A stretch of DNA of 50,127 bases from an uncultured Pantoea sp. (lineage in GTDB: Bacteria; Pseudomonadota; Gammaproteobacteria; Enterobacterales; Enterobacteriaceae). The translations under genes were made by a program, and so were the position numbers. Shown here piece after piece: positions 31,521-40,961 of the stretch. The notes beneath the pieces are model-generated. The model was not told where the DNA came from and ran no database searches. It saw only the letters and a program-made list of their open reading frames with translations. How positions within the stretch are numbered: the first letter of the stretch is position 1; every line of letters begins with the position of its first letter. The stretch spans positions 1 to 50,127 of the forward strand of contig CAJYVD010000007.1 in the NCBI GenBank assembly GCA_913778495.1. The letters run 5' to 3'.

Positions 31521-32399
31521 TTAGAACAGATCGTTAAGCGTTACGCCCACACCCACGCGAGTTTGACGATGGTTGTAGTCGATAAGCGATTCACCATAAC
31601 CGCTGAAAATCTGGGTATAGAAACGCACGTGTTCGCTGATGGGATAGCTCCAGGCGAACGTTGCACCGCCGTAGCCGCTATTCCAGTTGTAGTTGCCTTC
31701 CACGCTATAAATGCTGTCACCCACCATGTAACCCAGCTTCGCGCGGTAGTAACCCATGTATTTGGTGATATCCGGGTTATCGTCGTTGTTAGCACTTTCC
31801 GGCAGGCGATACCACGGTTTGATCTCCGCGAGGAAATTACCGTTCTGCGCCATCAGACGGGCATAAACGCGGTTCCAGCTGCGTGAGGTTGGGTCGCTGC
31901 GTCCGTTGGACTCATGGTTCAGGCCCAGTTCAACATCGCGAAGGGTCCAGCCGGCGAAATCGTAATCCGTGGCCCAGCCGAGGAAAATCTGCGGCTCATA
32001 GTTGGTTTCGCGGAACGGTGACGACGCGCCACGGTTGGAAAGCTGCCACCATGAACGCTGAGTATAAGAGGCGGCCAGCACCGAGTTGTCGCCCAAAATG
32101 CCCCGCCACAGCGGAAAGGCCAGGCTGAGCTGGAATTTTACTTCATCGTTCTTGGCTTTGTCTGCCCAGCTATAAGACGAAATCGCCTCTTTATTCATGT
32201 CGCTGGTGTAGGTATAGAGCAGATAGTTGTTTTCGTAAGGATACAGTACGAACGGGTTATCGTGCTTCTCCAGCAGGTTGGCAATGATACTGCCTCTCAC
32301 CGCTGGGGCGTCGTGCACCTCTTTTATTGTGGCTTCATCAGCCAAAGCCAGCGCAGGCAGCATCAATGCCGCAGCGATCAAAGCGTAAAGCTTACGCAT
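31521..32399 (-). CDS. pldA: outer membrane phospholipase A
   Basis: Calcium-dependent outer-membrane beta-barrel that removes phospholipid from the outer leaflet after dimerisation. 292 residues. Signal peptide residues 1-20 (cleavage after LALA). Catalytic His162, Ser164 and Asn176 in [16 protein letters not shown] match E. coli His142/Ser144/Asn156 of the mature protein. The C-terminus ends in a Phe after barrel strands. ATG 32399 is preceded by GGAGA; the frame upstream to 32438 lacks support. Head of pldA-recQ-rhtC. Confidence 0.97.
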   Translation of the reverse strand: MRKLYALIAAALMLPALALADEATIKEVHDAPAVRGSIIANLLEKHDNPFVLYPYENNYLLYTYTSDMNKEAISSYSWADKAKNDEVKFQLSLAFPLWRGILGDNSVLAASYTQRSWWQLSNRGASSPFRETNYEPQIFLGWATDYDFAGWTLRDVELGLNHESNGRSDPTSRSWNRVYARLMAQNGNFLAEIKPWYRLPESANNDDNPDITKYMGYYRAKLGYMVGDSIYSVEGNYNWNSGYGGATFAWSYPISEHVRFYTQIFSGYGESLIDYNHRQTRVGVGVTLNDLF

Positions 32400-32571
32400 A
32401 ATATTCTCCGAAAGAACGGCGTCAATGTATCGTCTCAATAGGGCGATGGTTCAAAAAGCAGGCCATTCTACACGCAAAGCGCCACATTGTTCAGCGGCGT
32501 TTTTTGAAACTGGAAAGCGATGCAGGGGCAGCTTAAGATACCCAACTCGTTACCATTTTAAGGCAAGGTTT

Positions 32572-33042
32572 ATGTCATCCCCGTTGCTGACACCGCAGGA
32601 AGCGCGCCGCTTGATTGGCGAAATTTTCGTGTATCACATGCCCTTTAATCAGGCGCTGGGTTTGGAACTGGAGCGTCTGGAAGCCAACTATGCCGAGTTA
32701 GGCTTTGCCAATAAAACCATGCTGGTCGGCAATGCAGCACAGCAGATTTTGCACGGTGGCGTCATCGCCTCGGTGCTGGACGTGGCCGCCGGTCTGGTGT
32801 GCGTTAGCCACGCGCTGTCGCGTGACGCGGAGATCAGCGAAGAGGTGCTGCGTCAGCGTCTGGCGCGCATGGGCACCATTGATATGCGCGTGGATTACCT
32901 GCGACCGGGGCGAGGCGAGCGTTTTGTGGCGAGCAGTACGCTGCTGCGCGCGGGTAATAAGGTCGCCGTGGCGCGGGTTGAGCTGCATAATCAGCAAGGC
33001 GATTATATCGCTACCGCTACGGCCACCTACCTCATCGGTTAA
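32572..33042 (+). CDS. yigI: YigI family hotdog-fold thioesterase
   Basis: A 156-residue single-domain hotdog protein of the PaaI/YigI group, likely an acyl-CoA thioesterase acting on medium to long chains; the exact substrate is not evident from sequence. The hotdog helix is [18 protein letters not shown] (about residues 60-77), followed by [15 protein letters not shown] and the C-terminal strand [15 protein letters not shown] 32572 has AAGG upstream and aligns with E. coli YigI. rarD follows by 37 bp. Confidence 0.94.
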   Translation: MSSPLLTPQEARRLIGEIFVYHMPFNQALGLELERLEANYAELGFANKTMLVGNAAQQILHGGVIASVLDVAAGLVCVSHALSRDAEISEEVLRQRLARMGTIDMRVDYLRPGRGERFVASSTLLRAGNKVAVARVELHNQQGDYIATATATYLIG

Positions 33043-33079
33043 CGTCTCTCACTCGCACGCCACTTTCTGGACACGCATC

Positions 33080-33973
33080 ATGGATACGCAACAAACGCGG
33101 CACGGCATCGGCTACGCGCTCGGCGCTTACTTTATCTGGGGCATTGCACCGGCCTACTTCAAGCTGGTTAAAGCCGTTCCTCCCACCGAAATCATGACCC
33201 ACCGCGTGATTTGGTCGGCGCTGTTTATGCTGATCTTAATTACCCTGACCCGAAGCTGGAAACAGGTCGCAAACGTGGTGAAGCAGCCCAAGAAAGTGTT
33301 GCTGCTGGCGCTGACGGCGCTAACCGTTGGCGGTAACTGGCTGCTGTTTATCTGGGCGGTGAACAATCAGCACATGCTGGAAGCCAGCCTCGGCTATTTT
33401 ATCAACCCGCTGATTAACGTGGTGTTTGGCATGCTGTTTCTGCGCGAACGTTTTCGCACGTTGCAGTGGCTGGCCGTGGCGCTGGCAACCCTTGGCGTGC
33501 TGGTACAGCTGTGGCAATTTGGCTCGCTGCCCATTATTGCGCTGGGCCTGGCGCTGAGTTTTGCGTTCTACGCCCTGATTCGCAAAAAAATTCAGGTCGA
33601 TGCGCAAAGCGGCATGTTAATTGAAACCGCATGGCTGTTTCCGCTGGCGGCAATTTACCTGTTTGGTTTTGCCGACAGCGCCACCAGCCACCTTAGCGCC
33701 AATCCGCTGGCGCTGAATCTTAAGCTGGTGGCCGCTGGGATCGTCACCACCATCCCACTAATGCTGTTCGCGGCAGCCTGCGCGCGTCTGCGCCTCTCCA
33801 CGGTGGGCTTTTTCCAGTACCTCGGCCCCACGCTGATGTTCCTGCTGGCGGTGCTGTTTTATGGCGAACACCTGACCACCGACAAGCTGGTCACGTTTGG
33901 CTTTATCTGGCTGGCGCTGGCTATCTTTATTTTTGATGCCTTGCTGTTCTCAGCCCGCACGCGCAAAGCGTGA
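33080..33973 (+). CDS. rarD: EamA/RhaT-family transporter RarD
   Basis: Ten-helix inner-membrane protein of the drug/metabolite transporter superfamily, linked by name to chloramphenicol resistance; the physiological substrate is not established. 297 residues (E. coli 296). Matching segments include YFIWGIAPAYFKL, GGNWLLFIWAVNNQHMLEASLGYFINPL and STVGFFQYLGPTLMFLLAV. ATG 33080 matches the E. coli start. The final 24 bp overlap the convergent abrB-like gene. Confidence 0.95.
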   Translation: MDTQQTRHGIGYALGAYFIWGIAPAYFKLVKAVPPTEIMTHRVIWSALFMLILITLTRSWKQVANVVKQPKKVLLLALTALTVGGNWLLFIWAVNNQHMLEASLGYFINPLINVVFGMLFLRERFRTLQWLAVALATLGVLVQLWQFGSLPIIALGLALSFAFYALIRKKIQVDAQSGMLIETAWLFPLAAIYLFGFADSATSHLSANPLALNLKLVAAGIVTTIPLMLFAAACARLRLSTVGFFQYLGPTLMFLLAVLFYGEHLTTDKLVTFGFIWLALAIFIFDALLFSARTRKA

Positions 33974-34996
33974 GATAAAGCGCGCCATCGCCGGGCCAGT
34001 AAGCAGAATGGTAAACAGACGCAGCGTCTGCATGGCCATCACAAATGCCATGTCAACGCGGGTACCGGCGGCGATGATCGCCACGGTATCCAGTCCACCC
34101 GGGCTGGTCGCGAGGTAAGCGGTCATTAAATCTACGTGCAGCACGCGCGTCAGCATCCAGGCCAGTCCGCCGCAGAGCAGCATTAACCCGAAAATAGAGG
34201 CCAGCATTTGCGGCAGCGTACGCAGCGCCAGAAAGAAAATGGGACGCGTAAAGCGCAGCCCCACGCTCCAGCCAATCAGCGCGTAGGCCAGCGCCAGCAG
34301 CCACTCCGGCACCTGCAACGTCGCGATGCCGGTGCCGTGCAGCGTCGCGCCCATTAGCGCAGGCAGCAGCAGCGCGCCAGAGGGAATACGCAGCGTCTGC
34401 CCGAGCCAGGCACCCAGCGCCATCACCAGCAAGGTCAGTACAAACCCGCTCTGCAGCGGCGGAAACCACACCAGATCTGCCGAGCCGCCTTCGCTGCCGA
34501 GTCCAATGCGCGCCACCACCGCTGCCGCGGTGGCCACGAACAGCACGCGCAGATACTGCATGAATGCCACCAGGCGCACATCCGCCCCAAAATCACCGGC
34601 CATCGCCACCATTGCCGATGCGCCGCCCGGGGACGATCCCCATGCGCCGGTCGGCCCCGGCAGGTGGCTAAAGCGTACCAGCAAGAAGCCGGAGAGCCCG
34701 CTGGCCGCCAGCGTCAGCAGCAGCACCGCCAGCACAATCGGCCAGTCGTGCAGCAGCGGCGTCAGGATCGCGGGGGATAAGCTCTGGCCAATCATGCAGC
34801 CCAGCACCGCCTGGGCGCCGATAAAGAAACGTTTATCGATGCGTACCGTGGCGCCGGACAGGCCCATGAACGTGCCCACGATCATCGGCCCCAATAATAG
34901 CGCGGCGGGAAGATGGAACAGCTGGAGAACAACGCCTAATAGCAGCGAAGCAATCAGCAACAGGGCCCACTGCTGCTGTAATGAGAAACGTGACAT
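33950..34996 (-). CDS. abrB: AbrB family membrane protein
   Basis: 348 residues, the length of E. coli AbrB, with a duplicated AbrB membrane domain: HLPAALLLGPMIVGTFMGL near the start and IPSGALLLPALMGATL in the second half. The shared motifs LPGPTGAWGSSPGGASAMVAMA and YLATSPGGLDTVAIIA are strong. Members are annotated as putative regulators of aidB or as transporters; the role is unproven. About nine or ten membrane helices. ATG 34996 is chosen by homology; the Shine-Dalgarno is weak. E. coli carries abrB elsewhere and has yigF/yigG here. Confidence 0.88.
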   Translation of the reverse strand: MSRFSLQQQWALLLIASLLLGVVLQLFHLPAALLLGPMIVGTFMGLSGATVRIDKRFFIGAQAVLGCMIGQSLSPAILTPLLHDWPIVLAVLLLTLAASGLSGFLLVRFSHLPGPTGAWGSSPGGASAMVAMAGDFGADVRLVAFMQYLRVLFVATAAAVVARIGLGSEGGSADLVWFPPLQSGFVLTLLVMALGAWLGQTLRIPSGALLLPALMGATLHGTGIATLQVPEWLLALAYALIGWSVGLRFTRPIFFLALRTLPQMLASIFGLMLLCGGLAWMLTRVLHVDLMTAYLATSPGGLDTVAIIAAGTRVDMAFVMAMQTLRLFTILLTGPAMARFISRFARAG

Positions 34997-35107
34997 AAGC
35001 TCGGACGCGGAAAGTGAGAGGAGGCAACAGGTTACGCTTCCTTCACCATAATTCAAGCCGTCGCCAGCGGATGGCGACGCGTATGATGCAGGAAGCGAGC
35101 GTTTCGC

Positions 35108-36061
35108 TTACAGCCAGTTTTTGCGTTTGAAATAGAGGTACGGCGCCAGTCCGGCCAGAATCATCAGGCCTATGGCACCAGGATAGCCGAAGCTCCACTT
35201 CAGTTCAGGCATAAATTCAAAGTTCATGCCGTAGCTGGAGGCCACCAGCGTCGGCGGCAGAAACACCACCGAAACCACCGAGAAGATCTTGATGATGCGG
35301 TTCTGTTCGATATTGATAAAGCCCATCGCCGCCTGCATCAGGAAGTTAACCTTCTGGAACAGCGATTCGTTATGCGGCAGCAGCGATTCGATGTCGCGTA
35401 GAATTTCCCGCGCCTGTTCCAGCTGGTTGCTGGGCAGCCGCGCTTTGCGCACCAGGAAGTTCAGCGCGCGCTGGGTATCCATCAGACACAGACGGACTTT
35501 CCAGCCGATATCTTCCAGCTCTGCCAGACGCGACAGCGCCTCGTCATACTCTTCGCCCTGCTGGCCTTCCATGATCACGCGGCTCAGTTTTTCCAGTGCG
35601 CTATAGATGTTTTCAATCTCGTCCGCCAGCTGTTCAATTTTGGTTTCAAACAGATCCAGCAGCAGTTCGTAAGCGTTGCCATCAATCAGCGTCTGGTTGC
35701 GCGCGCGCATGCGGTAGAGGCGAAACGCGGGGAGTTCGCGCTCGCGCAGCGTATAAAGGCGGTCTTCACGAATGGTGAACGCCACCGTGGCGTTTCCGGC
35801 GTGGTCTTCGGCATCCTCAAAGAAAAAGAAGGAGTGGATGTGCAGGCCATCTTCATCTTCAAAGAAACGCGCGGAAGCTTCGATGTCTTCCAGCTCGGGA
35901 CGGGTCGCCAGACTTTGCCCCAGTTCAGACTGCACGCGCTCGCGCTCGCTGTCGTCGGGCTCAATCAAATCCACCCACACCGAAGTGTGCAGGTTATCGT
36001 TATTCTCTTCCAGCTCGATGCGCGTCAGGCGATCGCGCTCAAGTTTAAAGGCGCTCAGCAT
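35108..36061 (-). CDS. corA: magnesium/cobalt transporter CorA
   Basis: Pentameric inner-membrane channel for Mg2+ (also Co2+ and Ni2+). 317 residues (E. coli 316, one residue longer near position 20). A large cytoplasmic domain leads into the stalk helix and two C-terminal membrane helices; the selectivity motif [10 protein letters not shown] and the basic end KRKNWL are present. The frame runs to 36136, but ATG 36061 ([10 protein letters not shown]) has GGGAG upstream. A long leader with a small ORF precedes it. Confidence 0.97.
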   Translation of the reverse strand: MLSAFKLERDRLTRIELEENNDNLHTSVWVDLIEPDDSERERVQSELGQSLATRPELEDIEASARFFEDEDGLHIHSFFFFEDAEDHAGNATVAFTIREDRLYTLRERELPAFRLYRMRARNQTLIDGNAYELLLDLFETKIEQLADEIENIYSALEKLSRVIMEGQQGEEYDEALSRLAELEDIGWKVRLCLMDTQRALNFLVRKARLPSNQLEQAREILRDIESLLPHNESLFQKVNFLMQAAMGFINIEQNRIIKIFSVVSVVFLPPTLVASSYGMNFEFMPELKWSFGYPGAIGLMILAGLAPYLYFKRKNWL

Positions 36062-36171
36062 AGCAATACTCCCCATTGCAGACTTCATGGGACAGGGCGG
36101 TGAACCGGGTTGCCGGAGGCAAAACGGGCACGGCAAAGCCTGAACGCGGAAACTTTCGCTTCAAGGATAAA

Positions 36172-36306
36172 TCAGTGCTGACTCATGCGACGAGAGTGTA
36201 GAGGGAGGTCGCTGATAACATCGAAGGCTACCAGCAGAGAGGTAGCCTTAGATGATCCTGGAAACCAGGGGATAGAGCCAGCATCGACTGGGCGCGTCCA
36301 AGGCAT
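36172..36306 (-). CDS. candidate corA leader peptide CorL
   Basis: A 44-codon ORF inside the corA leader (begins MPWTRPVDAG, ends RRMSQH), 110 bp before the corA ATG, preceded by AAGAGAGGACA. It contains five prolines, three of them near tryptophans. Two hairpins overlap it: GGCTACC/GGTAGCC (36226-36247) and CCTGG/CCAGG (36257-36269). In Salmonella a short leader ORF, corL, couples translation to Rho-dependent termination of corA. Position and composition agree; I cannot verify identity with the Salmonella peptide. It overlaps no other gene. Confidence 0.5.
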   Translation of the reverse strand: MPWTRPVDAGSIPWFPGSSKATSLLVAFDVISDLPLHSRRMSQH

Positions 36307-36362
36307 TGTCCTCTCTTGATAATAGTGGGCGCATGTTACGCTGAGACGAAAAAGTCGTCAAG

Positions 36363-36380
36363 GTAGCGCAACCGCGCTAC
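36363..36380 (-). terminator. hairpin at the uvrD stop codon
   Basis: GTAGCGC (36363-36369) pairs with GCGCTAC (36374-36380) over AACC, including the uvrD TAG, and is followed on the minus strand by a T5 run inside GACGACTTTTTCGTC. It is a possible uvrD terminator. Confidence 0.45.
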
Positions 36381-38539
36381 ACCGTTTCCAGGCGGGCGTA
36401 CGCGGCGACCAGCCATTTGATTCCCTGCCCGGTAAAGGCCACCTGCAAGCGGCTGTGCTCACCACTGCCTTCCAGATTAATGATGGTGCCTTCACCAAAC
36501 TTGGCGTGGCGCACGCGCTGGCCCAGCGTGAAGCCGCTGTCGTTTTGGGCAACGGGCGTTCCCATGCGCTGATGGCTGACCGGACGGCTTACGCTGGCGC
36601 GCAAGCGCACCTCTTCCACGCAGGCTTCCGGCAGCTCACCGATAAACCGCGACGGACGGTGATACACTTCCTTACCATAAAGGCGACGCGTTTCAGCATA
36701 CGTCAGCGTCAATTTTTGCATGGCGCGGGTCACGCCCACGTAGGCCAGGCGACGCTCCTCTTCCAGCCGTCCGCCCTCATCCAGCGACATCTGGCTGGGG
36801 AACATGCCCTCTTCCATGCCCACGATATACACCTGGCTGAACTCAAGGCCTTTGGCCGAGTGCAATGTCATAAGCTGCACCGCATCCTGCCATTTGTCCG
36901 CCTGCCCTTCGCCCGCCTCCAGCGCCGCATGTGACAAAAATGCCTGCAGCGGCATCAAATCTTCGTCTTCATCTTGATAGCTGAACTGACGCGTTGCCGT
37001 GACCAGTTCCTCTAAGTTTTCGATACGCGCCTGGCCTTTTTCGCCCTTCTCTTGCTCGTACATCACCCACAGGCCGGAGTCTTTAATCACGCGGTCCGTC
37101 TGCACGTGCAGCGGCATCTCTGCGGTTTCCGTGGCCAGCGATTCTACCAGTTCACAAAATCGCTGCAGCGCAGCGGCCGCGCGTCCGGCCAGCGCTTTGT
37201 TTTGCAACAGTTCACGCGTCGCCTGCCACAGCGTCAGTTGGCGTTCACGCGCCGTCTGACGAACCACGTCGAGGGTGCGATCGCCAACGCCGCGCACCGG
37301 CGTGTTGACCACGCGCTCAAACGCCGCGTCGTCATTACGATTCGCCATCAGGCGCAGATAGGCCAACGCGTCTTTGATTTCCTGGCGTTCGAAGAAGCGC
37401 ATACCGCCATAAATGCGATACGGCATACTGGCTTGCAGCAGCGCCTCTTCCAGCACGCGCGACTGGGCGTTGCTGCGGTAGAGGATGGCGCAATCCTGCA
37501 GGGCATTGCCGTTTTCATGCCAGGTTTTGATGCGATTCACCACATAGCGCGCTTCATCCAACTCATTAAAAGCGCAGTAAATCGAGATCTTTTCACCGTC
37601 GCTGCCGTCGGTCCACAGCTCTTTGCCGAGGCGCCCGTTGTTGTTGGCGATCAGGGCGTTGGCCGCTTTCAGAATGTTATTGGTGGAGCGGTAGTTCTGC
37701 TCCAGACGAATGGTCTCCGCCCCGGGGAAATCCTGCAAAAAGCGCTGGATATTTTCGACCTGCGCCCCACGCCAGCCATAGATGGACTGGTCGTCATCGC
37801 CCACGATGATCACGCGGCCGGTCTCGCCAGCCAGCATGCGGATCCAGGCATACTGAATGTTATTGGTGTCCTGGAACTCATCCACCAGCACGTTGCTGAA
37901 ACGCTCGCGGTAGTGGTTAAGAATGTGCGGTTTATTCAGCCACAGCTCGTGCGCGCGCAGCAGCAGTTCGGCAAAGTCCACCAGCCCGGCGCGATCGCAC
38001 GCTTCCTGGTAAGCCTGATAGATGCGCAGCCAGGTTTGCTCAACCGGATTGCCATAGCTTTCGATGTGTTTGGGCCGCAAGCCCTCATCTTTTTTGCCGT
38101 TGATGTACCACATGCCCTGACGAGCGGGCCACTGCTTCTCATCCAGATTCATCGCCTTGATCAGGCGCTTGAGCAGGCGCAGCTGGTCGTCGCTGTCGAG
38201 GATCTGGAAGTCCTGTGGCAGTCCGGCATCCAGGTGATGGGCGCGCAGCAATCGGTGCGCCAAGCCGTGGAAGGTGCCAATCCACATGCCGCCTTGGCTG
38301 GTGCCTATCAGCTGATCGATGCGGTGACGCATCTCCGCCGCCGCTTTGTTGGTAAAGGTCACGGCCATAATGGAATACGGCGAGCAGTTCTCTACCGACA
38401 GCAGCCAGGCGATGCGGTGCACCAGGACGCGCGTTTTACCACTGCCTGCGCCGGCCAGCACCAGAAGGTTGCTGCGCGGCGCGGCAACCGCCTCGCGCTG
38501 TTTGTCATTCAAGCCGTTAAGCAGTTCAGAAACGTCCAT
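36377..38539 (-). CDS. uvrD: DNA helicase II UvrD
   Basis: Superfamily 1A 3'-5' helicase of nucleotide excision and mismatch repair. 720 residues, as in E. coli. Walker A GAGSGKT (30-36), motif II VDEFQDTNNIQ, motif III VGDDDQSIYGWRGA, motif IV LEQNYRST, motif VI VGVTRAMQ; the C-terminal Tudor-like segment KFGEGTIINLEGSGEHSRLQVAF is present. ATG 38539 is chosen by alignment; an in-frame GTG lies 6 bp upstream. An SOS promoter lies upstream, in the end of yigB. Confidence 0.97.
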   Translation of the reverse strand: MDVSELLNGLNDKQREAVAAPRSNLLVLAGAGSGKTRVLVHRIAWLLSVENCSPYSIMAVTFTNKAAAEMRHRIDQLIGTSQGGMWIGTFHGLAHRLLRAHHLDAGLPQDFQILDSDDQLRLLKRLIKAMNLDEKQWPARQGMWYINGKKDEGLRPKHIESYGNPVEQTWLRIYQAYQEACDRAGLVDFAELLLRAHELWLNKPHILNHYRERFSNVLVDEFQDTNNIQYAWIRMLAGETGRVIIVGDDDQSIYGWRGAQVENIQRFLQDFPGAETIRLEQNYRSTNNILKAANALIANNNGRLGKELWTDGSDGEKISIYCAFNELDEARYVVNRIKTWHENGNALQDCAILYRSNAQSRVLEEALLQASMPYRIYGGMRFFERQEIKDALAYLRLMANRNDDAAFERVVNTPVRGVGDRTLDVVRQTARERQLTLWQATRELLQNKALAGRAAAALQRFCELVESLATETAEMPLHVQTDRVIKDSGLWVMYEQEKGEKGQARIENLEELVTATRQFSYQDEDEDLMPLQAFLSHAALEAGEGQADKWQDAVQLMTLHSAKGLEFSQVYIVGMEEGMFPSQMSLDEGGRLEEERRLAYVGVTRAMQKLTLTYAETRRLYGKEVYHRPSRFIGELPEACVEEVRLRASVSRPVSHQRMGTPVAQNDSGFTLGQRVRHAKFGEGTIINLEGSGEHSRLQVAFTGQGIKWLVAAYARLETV

Positions 38540-38625
38540 AAGCACCGTTTAAAGATGTGGGAAGCGCATCCCTTCTCTTTCGCGGCTGCCGCGGCGTGCG
38601 GCAAGCAAAAGCGGAAGGCATGCTG

Positions 38626-38641
38626 CTGGATATATTTACAG
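38626..38641 (-). promoter_or_regulatory. LexA (SOS) box of uvrD
   Basis: CTGTAAATATATCCAG on the minus strand keeps both invariant CTG/CAG ends and an A/T core. It starts 2 bp after the uvrD -10 hexamer, so bound LexA would block RNA polymerase. E. coli uvrD is LexA-controlled. Confidence 0.85.
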
Positions 38642-38643
38642 CT

Positions 38644-38671
38644 ATTATAACAACGCGGTCAGCGCTGCCAA
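38644..38671 (-). promoter_or_regulatory. uvrD promoter
   Basis: TTGGCA (38666-38671), 16-bp spacer, perfect TATAAT (38644-38649) on the minus strand. The -35 lies inside the end of yigB and the -10 overlaps its stop codon. The leader of about 100 nt contains a TGCCGC/GCGGCA hairpin (38588-38604 region) that may correspond to the attenuator described for E. coli uvrD. Confidence 0.78.
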
Positions 38672-39361
38672 CTGATGAATTTCGAGATGCGGGAGTTGCC
38701 GGGCGTCGGCGATGTGCATCAGGTTTCCTGCGCGCAGGTTGATCCAGCACGCCTGCAGCCCGGCGCGCAGCGCGCCCGCCACGTCCGTGGTGAGGTCGTC
38801 GCCAACGTGCAAAATATGCGCTGGTGCCAGCGCCAACCGTTCGGCGGCCAGGTGATACATGTCCTGCCACGGTTTAGCGCGGCCGTGTGGGCCGGCACGC
38901 AGCGCAAACTGGAAATAGGTGTGAATACCGAGCTTTTCAGGATCGGCGTTGCCGTTGGTGATCGCCACCAGCGGTACGCGATCGGCCAGCCACGCCAGCG
39001 TGCGGTGCGTTTCGTCCGGCATCACGACCTCGCTGCGCCAGCGGTGAAACACGGCCATCACCTCATGCGCACCCGCGCGGGCTTCGGTGGCCGTCAGGCC
39101 AACATTCAGCAGCGCCTGCTCTACCGAGCGTCGACGCCACTCTGACACGTCGTGGTAAATGTCCGGCTCGCGCGCCAGCAGCGCGTCGCGTATCGCCTGA
39201 TAATCCGCAGGCGTAAAGTCGCGCAGCGCCGGATGATAGGCCTGCAGCGCGGCGTGCGCCTCGGCGGTGGTTTTGCGGATCACCGGATGATTGTCATACA
39301 GCGTGTCGTCCAGATCGAACGTGATCGCTTTGATCGGACCGAGCGAGCGATAAAACTTCAT
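38645..39361 (-). CDS. yigB: HAD phosphatase YigB (5-amino-6-(5-phospho-ribitylamino)uracil phosphatase)
   Basis: Haloacid-dehalogenase phosphatase; E. coli YigB dephosphorylates the riboflavin precursor 5-amino-6-(5-phosphoribitylamino)uracil and FMN. 238 residues. Motif [12 protein letters not shown] (Asp16, Asp18), motif [10 protein letters not shown], motif III lysine in HGRAKPWQ, motif [12 protein letters not shown]; a helical cap lies between I and II. The ATG overlaps the xerC stop by 4 bp (ATGA), with GAGGAAA inside xerC as ribosome-binding site. Confidence 0.95.
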   Translation of the reverse strand: MKFYRSLGPIKAITFDLDDTLYDNHPVIRKTTAEAHAALQAYHPALRDFTPADYQAIRDALLAREPDIYHDVSEWRRRSVEQALLNVGLTATEARAGAHEVMAVFHRWRSEVVMPDETHRTLAWLADRVPLVAITNGNADPEKLGIHTYFQFALRAGPHGRAKPWQDMYHLAAERLALAPAHILHVGDDLTTDVAGALRAGLQACWINLRAGNLMHIADARQLPHLEIHQLAALTALL

Positions 39362-40260
39362 GACGATTTTCCTCGTTTAGCGCGGGGATGCGCGGCATCG
39401 TATACCGTCGCCAGATGCTGGAAATCAAGATGGGTATAGATTTGCGTGGTGGACAAATTGGCGTGCCCCAGCAGTTCCTGTACCGCGCGCAGATCGCCGC
39501 TCGATTCGAGTAAGTGCGTGGCAAACGAGTGGCGCAGCTTGTGCGGATGAATATGGCTCGCAACGCCCTGGCGAATGCCCCATTCGGCCAGGCGTTTTTG
39601 TACATTGCGCGCGGAAATACGGCTGCCGCGCGAGGAGATAAACACCGCGTCATCTTTTGGTGCGAAGCTGTCGCGCAGCGTAAACCAGTGCTTGAGCCAC
39701 GTGACGGCCGTGCCGCCAATCGGTACGCGGCGCTCTTTACTGCCTTTGCCCAGCACCCACACTTCGCCGGTATCAAGATCAAGGTGACGGCAATCCATCC
39801 CCACCAGCTCGGATAAACGTAAGCCGCCGCCGTACAGGGTCTCCAGCATCGCGCGGTCACGCACTGCCAGCGGATCGCTTAGGTCGATCTCCAGCAGCTG
39901 ACTCACTTCATCCACATCCATGTTTTTCGGCAGATGGCGAGCGTTACGCGGTGTTGCAATCCCTTTCGCGGGATTGGCGCTTAACATCCCCTGGCTCACC
40001 TGCCAGTCAAGGAAGCTGCGCAGCGCCGACATGCGCAGCGCGAGGCTACTGGCTTGCAGGCCGCCGCGCCGACTGCGCGCCGCCAGCTGGCGCACCTGCG
40101 CCGGTTCGAGCTGCGCCCAACTCCCAATGCGCATGTCGTCGGCGAGCGCGACGATGGCGTGGAGCTGGCGGGTATAGTTTTTTTGCGTCAACGGACTGAG
40201 CTGGCGCTCGACTTTCAGATAGCGCAGAAAGCCGTCAACGGCGGGCTGCAGCGGACTCAT
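39358..40260 (-). CDS. xerC: site-specific tyrosine recombinase XerC
   Basis: With XerD resolves chromosome dimers at dif and multimers of some plasmids. 300 residues. N-terminal SAM-like core-binding domain (about 1-90) and catalytic domain with the full set Arg148, Lys172, His240, Arg243, His266 and Tyr275, the same numbers as E. coli XerC. The reading frame extends to 40275, but ATG 40260 ([10 protein letters not shown]) is used because it overlaps the yigA stop by 4 bp, as elsewhere in this operon. Confidence 0.97.
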   Translation of the reverse strand: MSPLQPAVDGFLRYLKVERQLSPLTQKNYTRQLHAIVALADDMRIGSWAQLEPAQVRQLAARSRRGGLQASSLALRMSALRSFLDWQVSQGMLSANPAKGIATPRNARHLPKNMDVDEVSQLLEIDLSDPLAVRDRAMLETLYGGGLRLSELVGMDCRHLDLDTGEVWVLGKGSKERRVPIGGTAVTWLKHWFTLRDSFAPKDDAVFISSRGSRISARNVQKRLAEWGIRQGVASHIHPHKLRHSFATHLLESSGDLRAVQELLGHANLSTTQIYTHLDFQHLATVYDAAHPRAKRGKSS

Positions 40261-40961
40261 GCACGCGCTATCCAACGCGACAGCAGCTCGGGCAGCATCT
40301 GCGCCAAATGCTGTAGCAGCAGCGTGCCCATGCCCGCCTGATAGTGCTGGTTATCCCGGCTGGTAAAGATCAGCACGCCCAGTTCGCCGTGCTCGCCCAT
40401 CAGCGACATCGCCACCGAGCCAATCGCTTTGGCCTGCGGCAGAAGCAGCAGAAGTTCCGGGCCGTTCAGATTACCGAGATAGTGGTGCGCATCGCCAAAA
40501 CGCTGAATGCGCAGCGGCTCAAAGGCCTGGCGCGATAGCCCAAGCTGCGTGAAATCCGAGGGCGCGCCGATGTGCCATTGATCGTTAAACAGACGCAGAC
40601 TGGCACCGGCCAAGCCCAACTCACGCGCCCAGCGATGCAGTCGCGTTAGCATGTCCTGCAGGCTATCGGCAGCGGCCAGATGGCCTTGCAGCGTCAGCAG
40701 GCGATCAAAAAGCTGATGGTTGGCCGTAGCCTGCTCCATCAACAGCGTGATCTCCTCTTCGAGCTGGCGAATGTGATTGCGCTGGCGCGCCATGTGCCAC
40801 TCCACCAGCGATACGCTTCCACGCACCGGATGCGGTACCGTCATCTGTTCAACCTGACGCGCATTACGGATAAAAAAATCGGGATTTTGGCGCAGATAAT
40901 CGCTAACCGACCGATCGTCCAGCAAAACCGCGCTGTCGGTTTGCTCTTCGATATTTTTCAT
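40257..40961 (-). CDS. yigA: DUF484 family protein YigA
   Basis: A 234-residue DUF484 protein, function unknown. Residues about 15-75 are charged and helical ([22 protein letters not shown], then [23 protein letters not shown], a likely coiled coil). The rest resembles a GAF-like fold ([41 protein letters not shown]). The gene overlaps both dapF and xerC by 4 bp, so it is translated as part of the operon; this position between dapF and xerC is conserved in enterobacteria. Confidence 0.94.
   Translation of the reverse strand: MKNIEEQTDSAVLLDDRSVSDYLRQNPDFFIRNARQVEQMTVPHPVRGSVSLVEWHMARQRNHIRQLEEEITLLMEQATANHQLFDRLLTLQGHLAAADSLQDMLTRLHRWARELGLAGASLRLFNDQWHIGAPSDFTQLGLSRQAFEPLRIQRFGDAHHYLGNLNGPELLLLLPQAKAIGSVAMSLMGEHGELGVLIFTSRDNQHYQAGMGTLLLQHLAQMLPELLSRWIARA

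Noticed and set aside
37052-38650. 532-codon frame antisense to uvrD
   Set aside because: Long only because uvrD codons avoid the complementary stops in that frame. The translation shows no recognisable domain and there is no promoter or ribosome-binding site.
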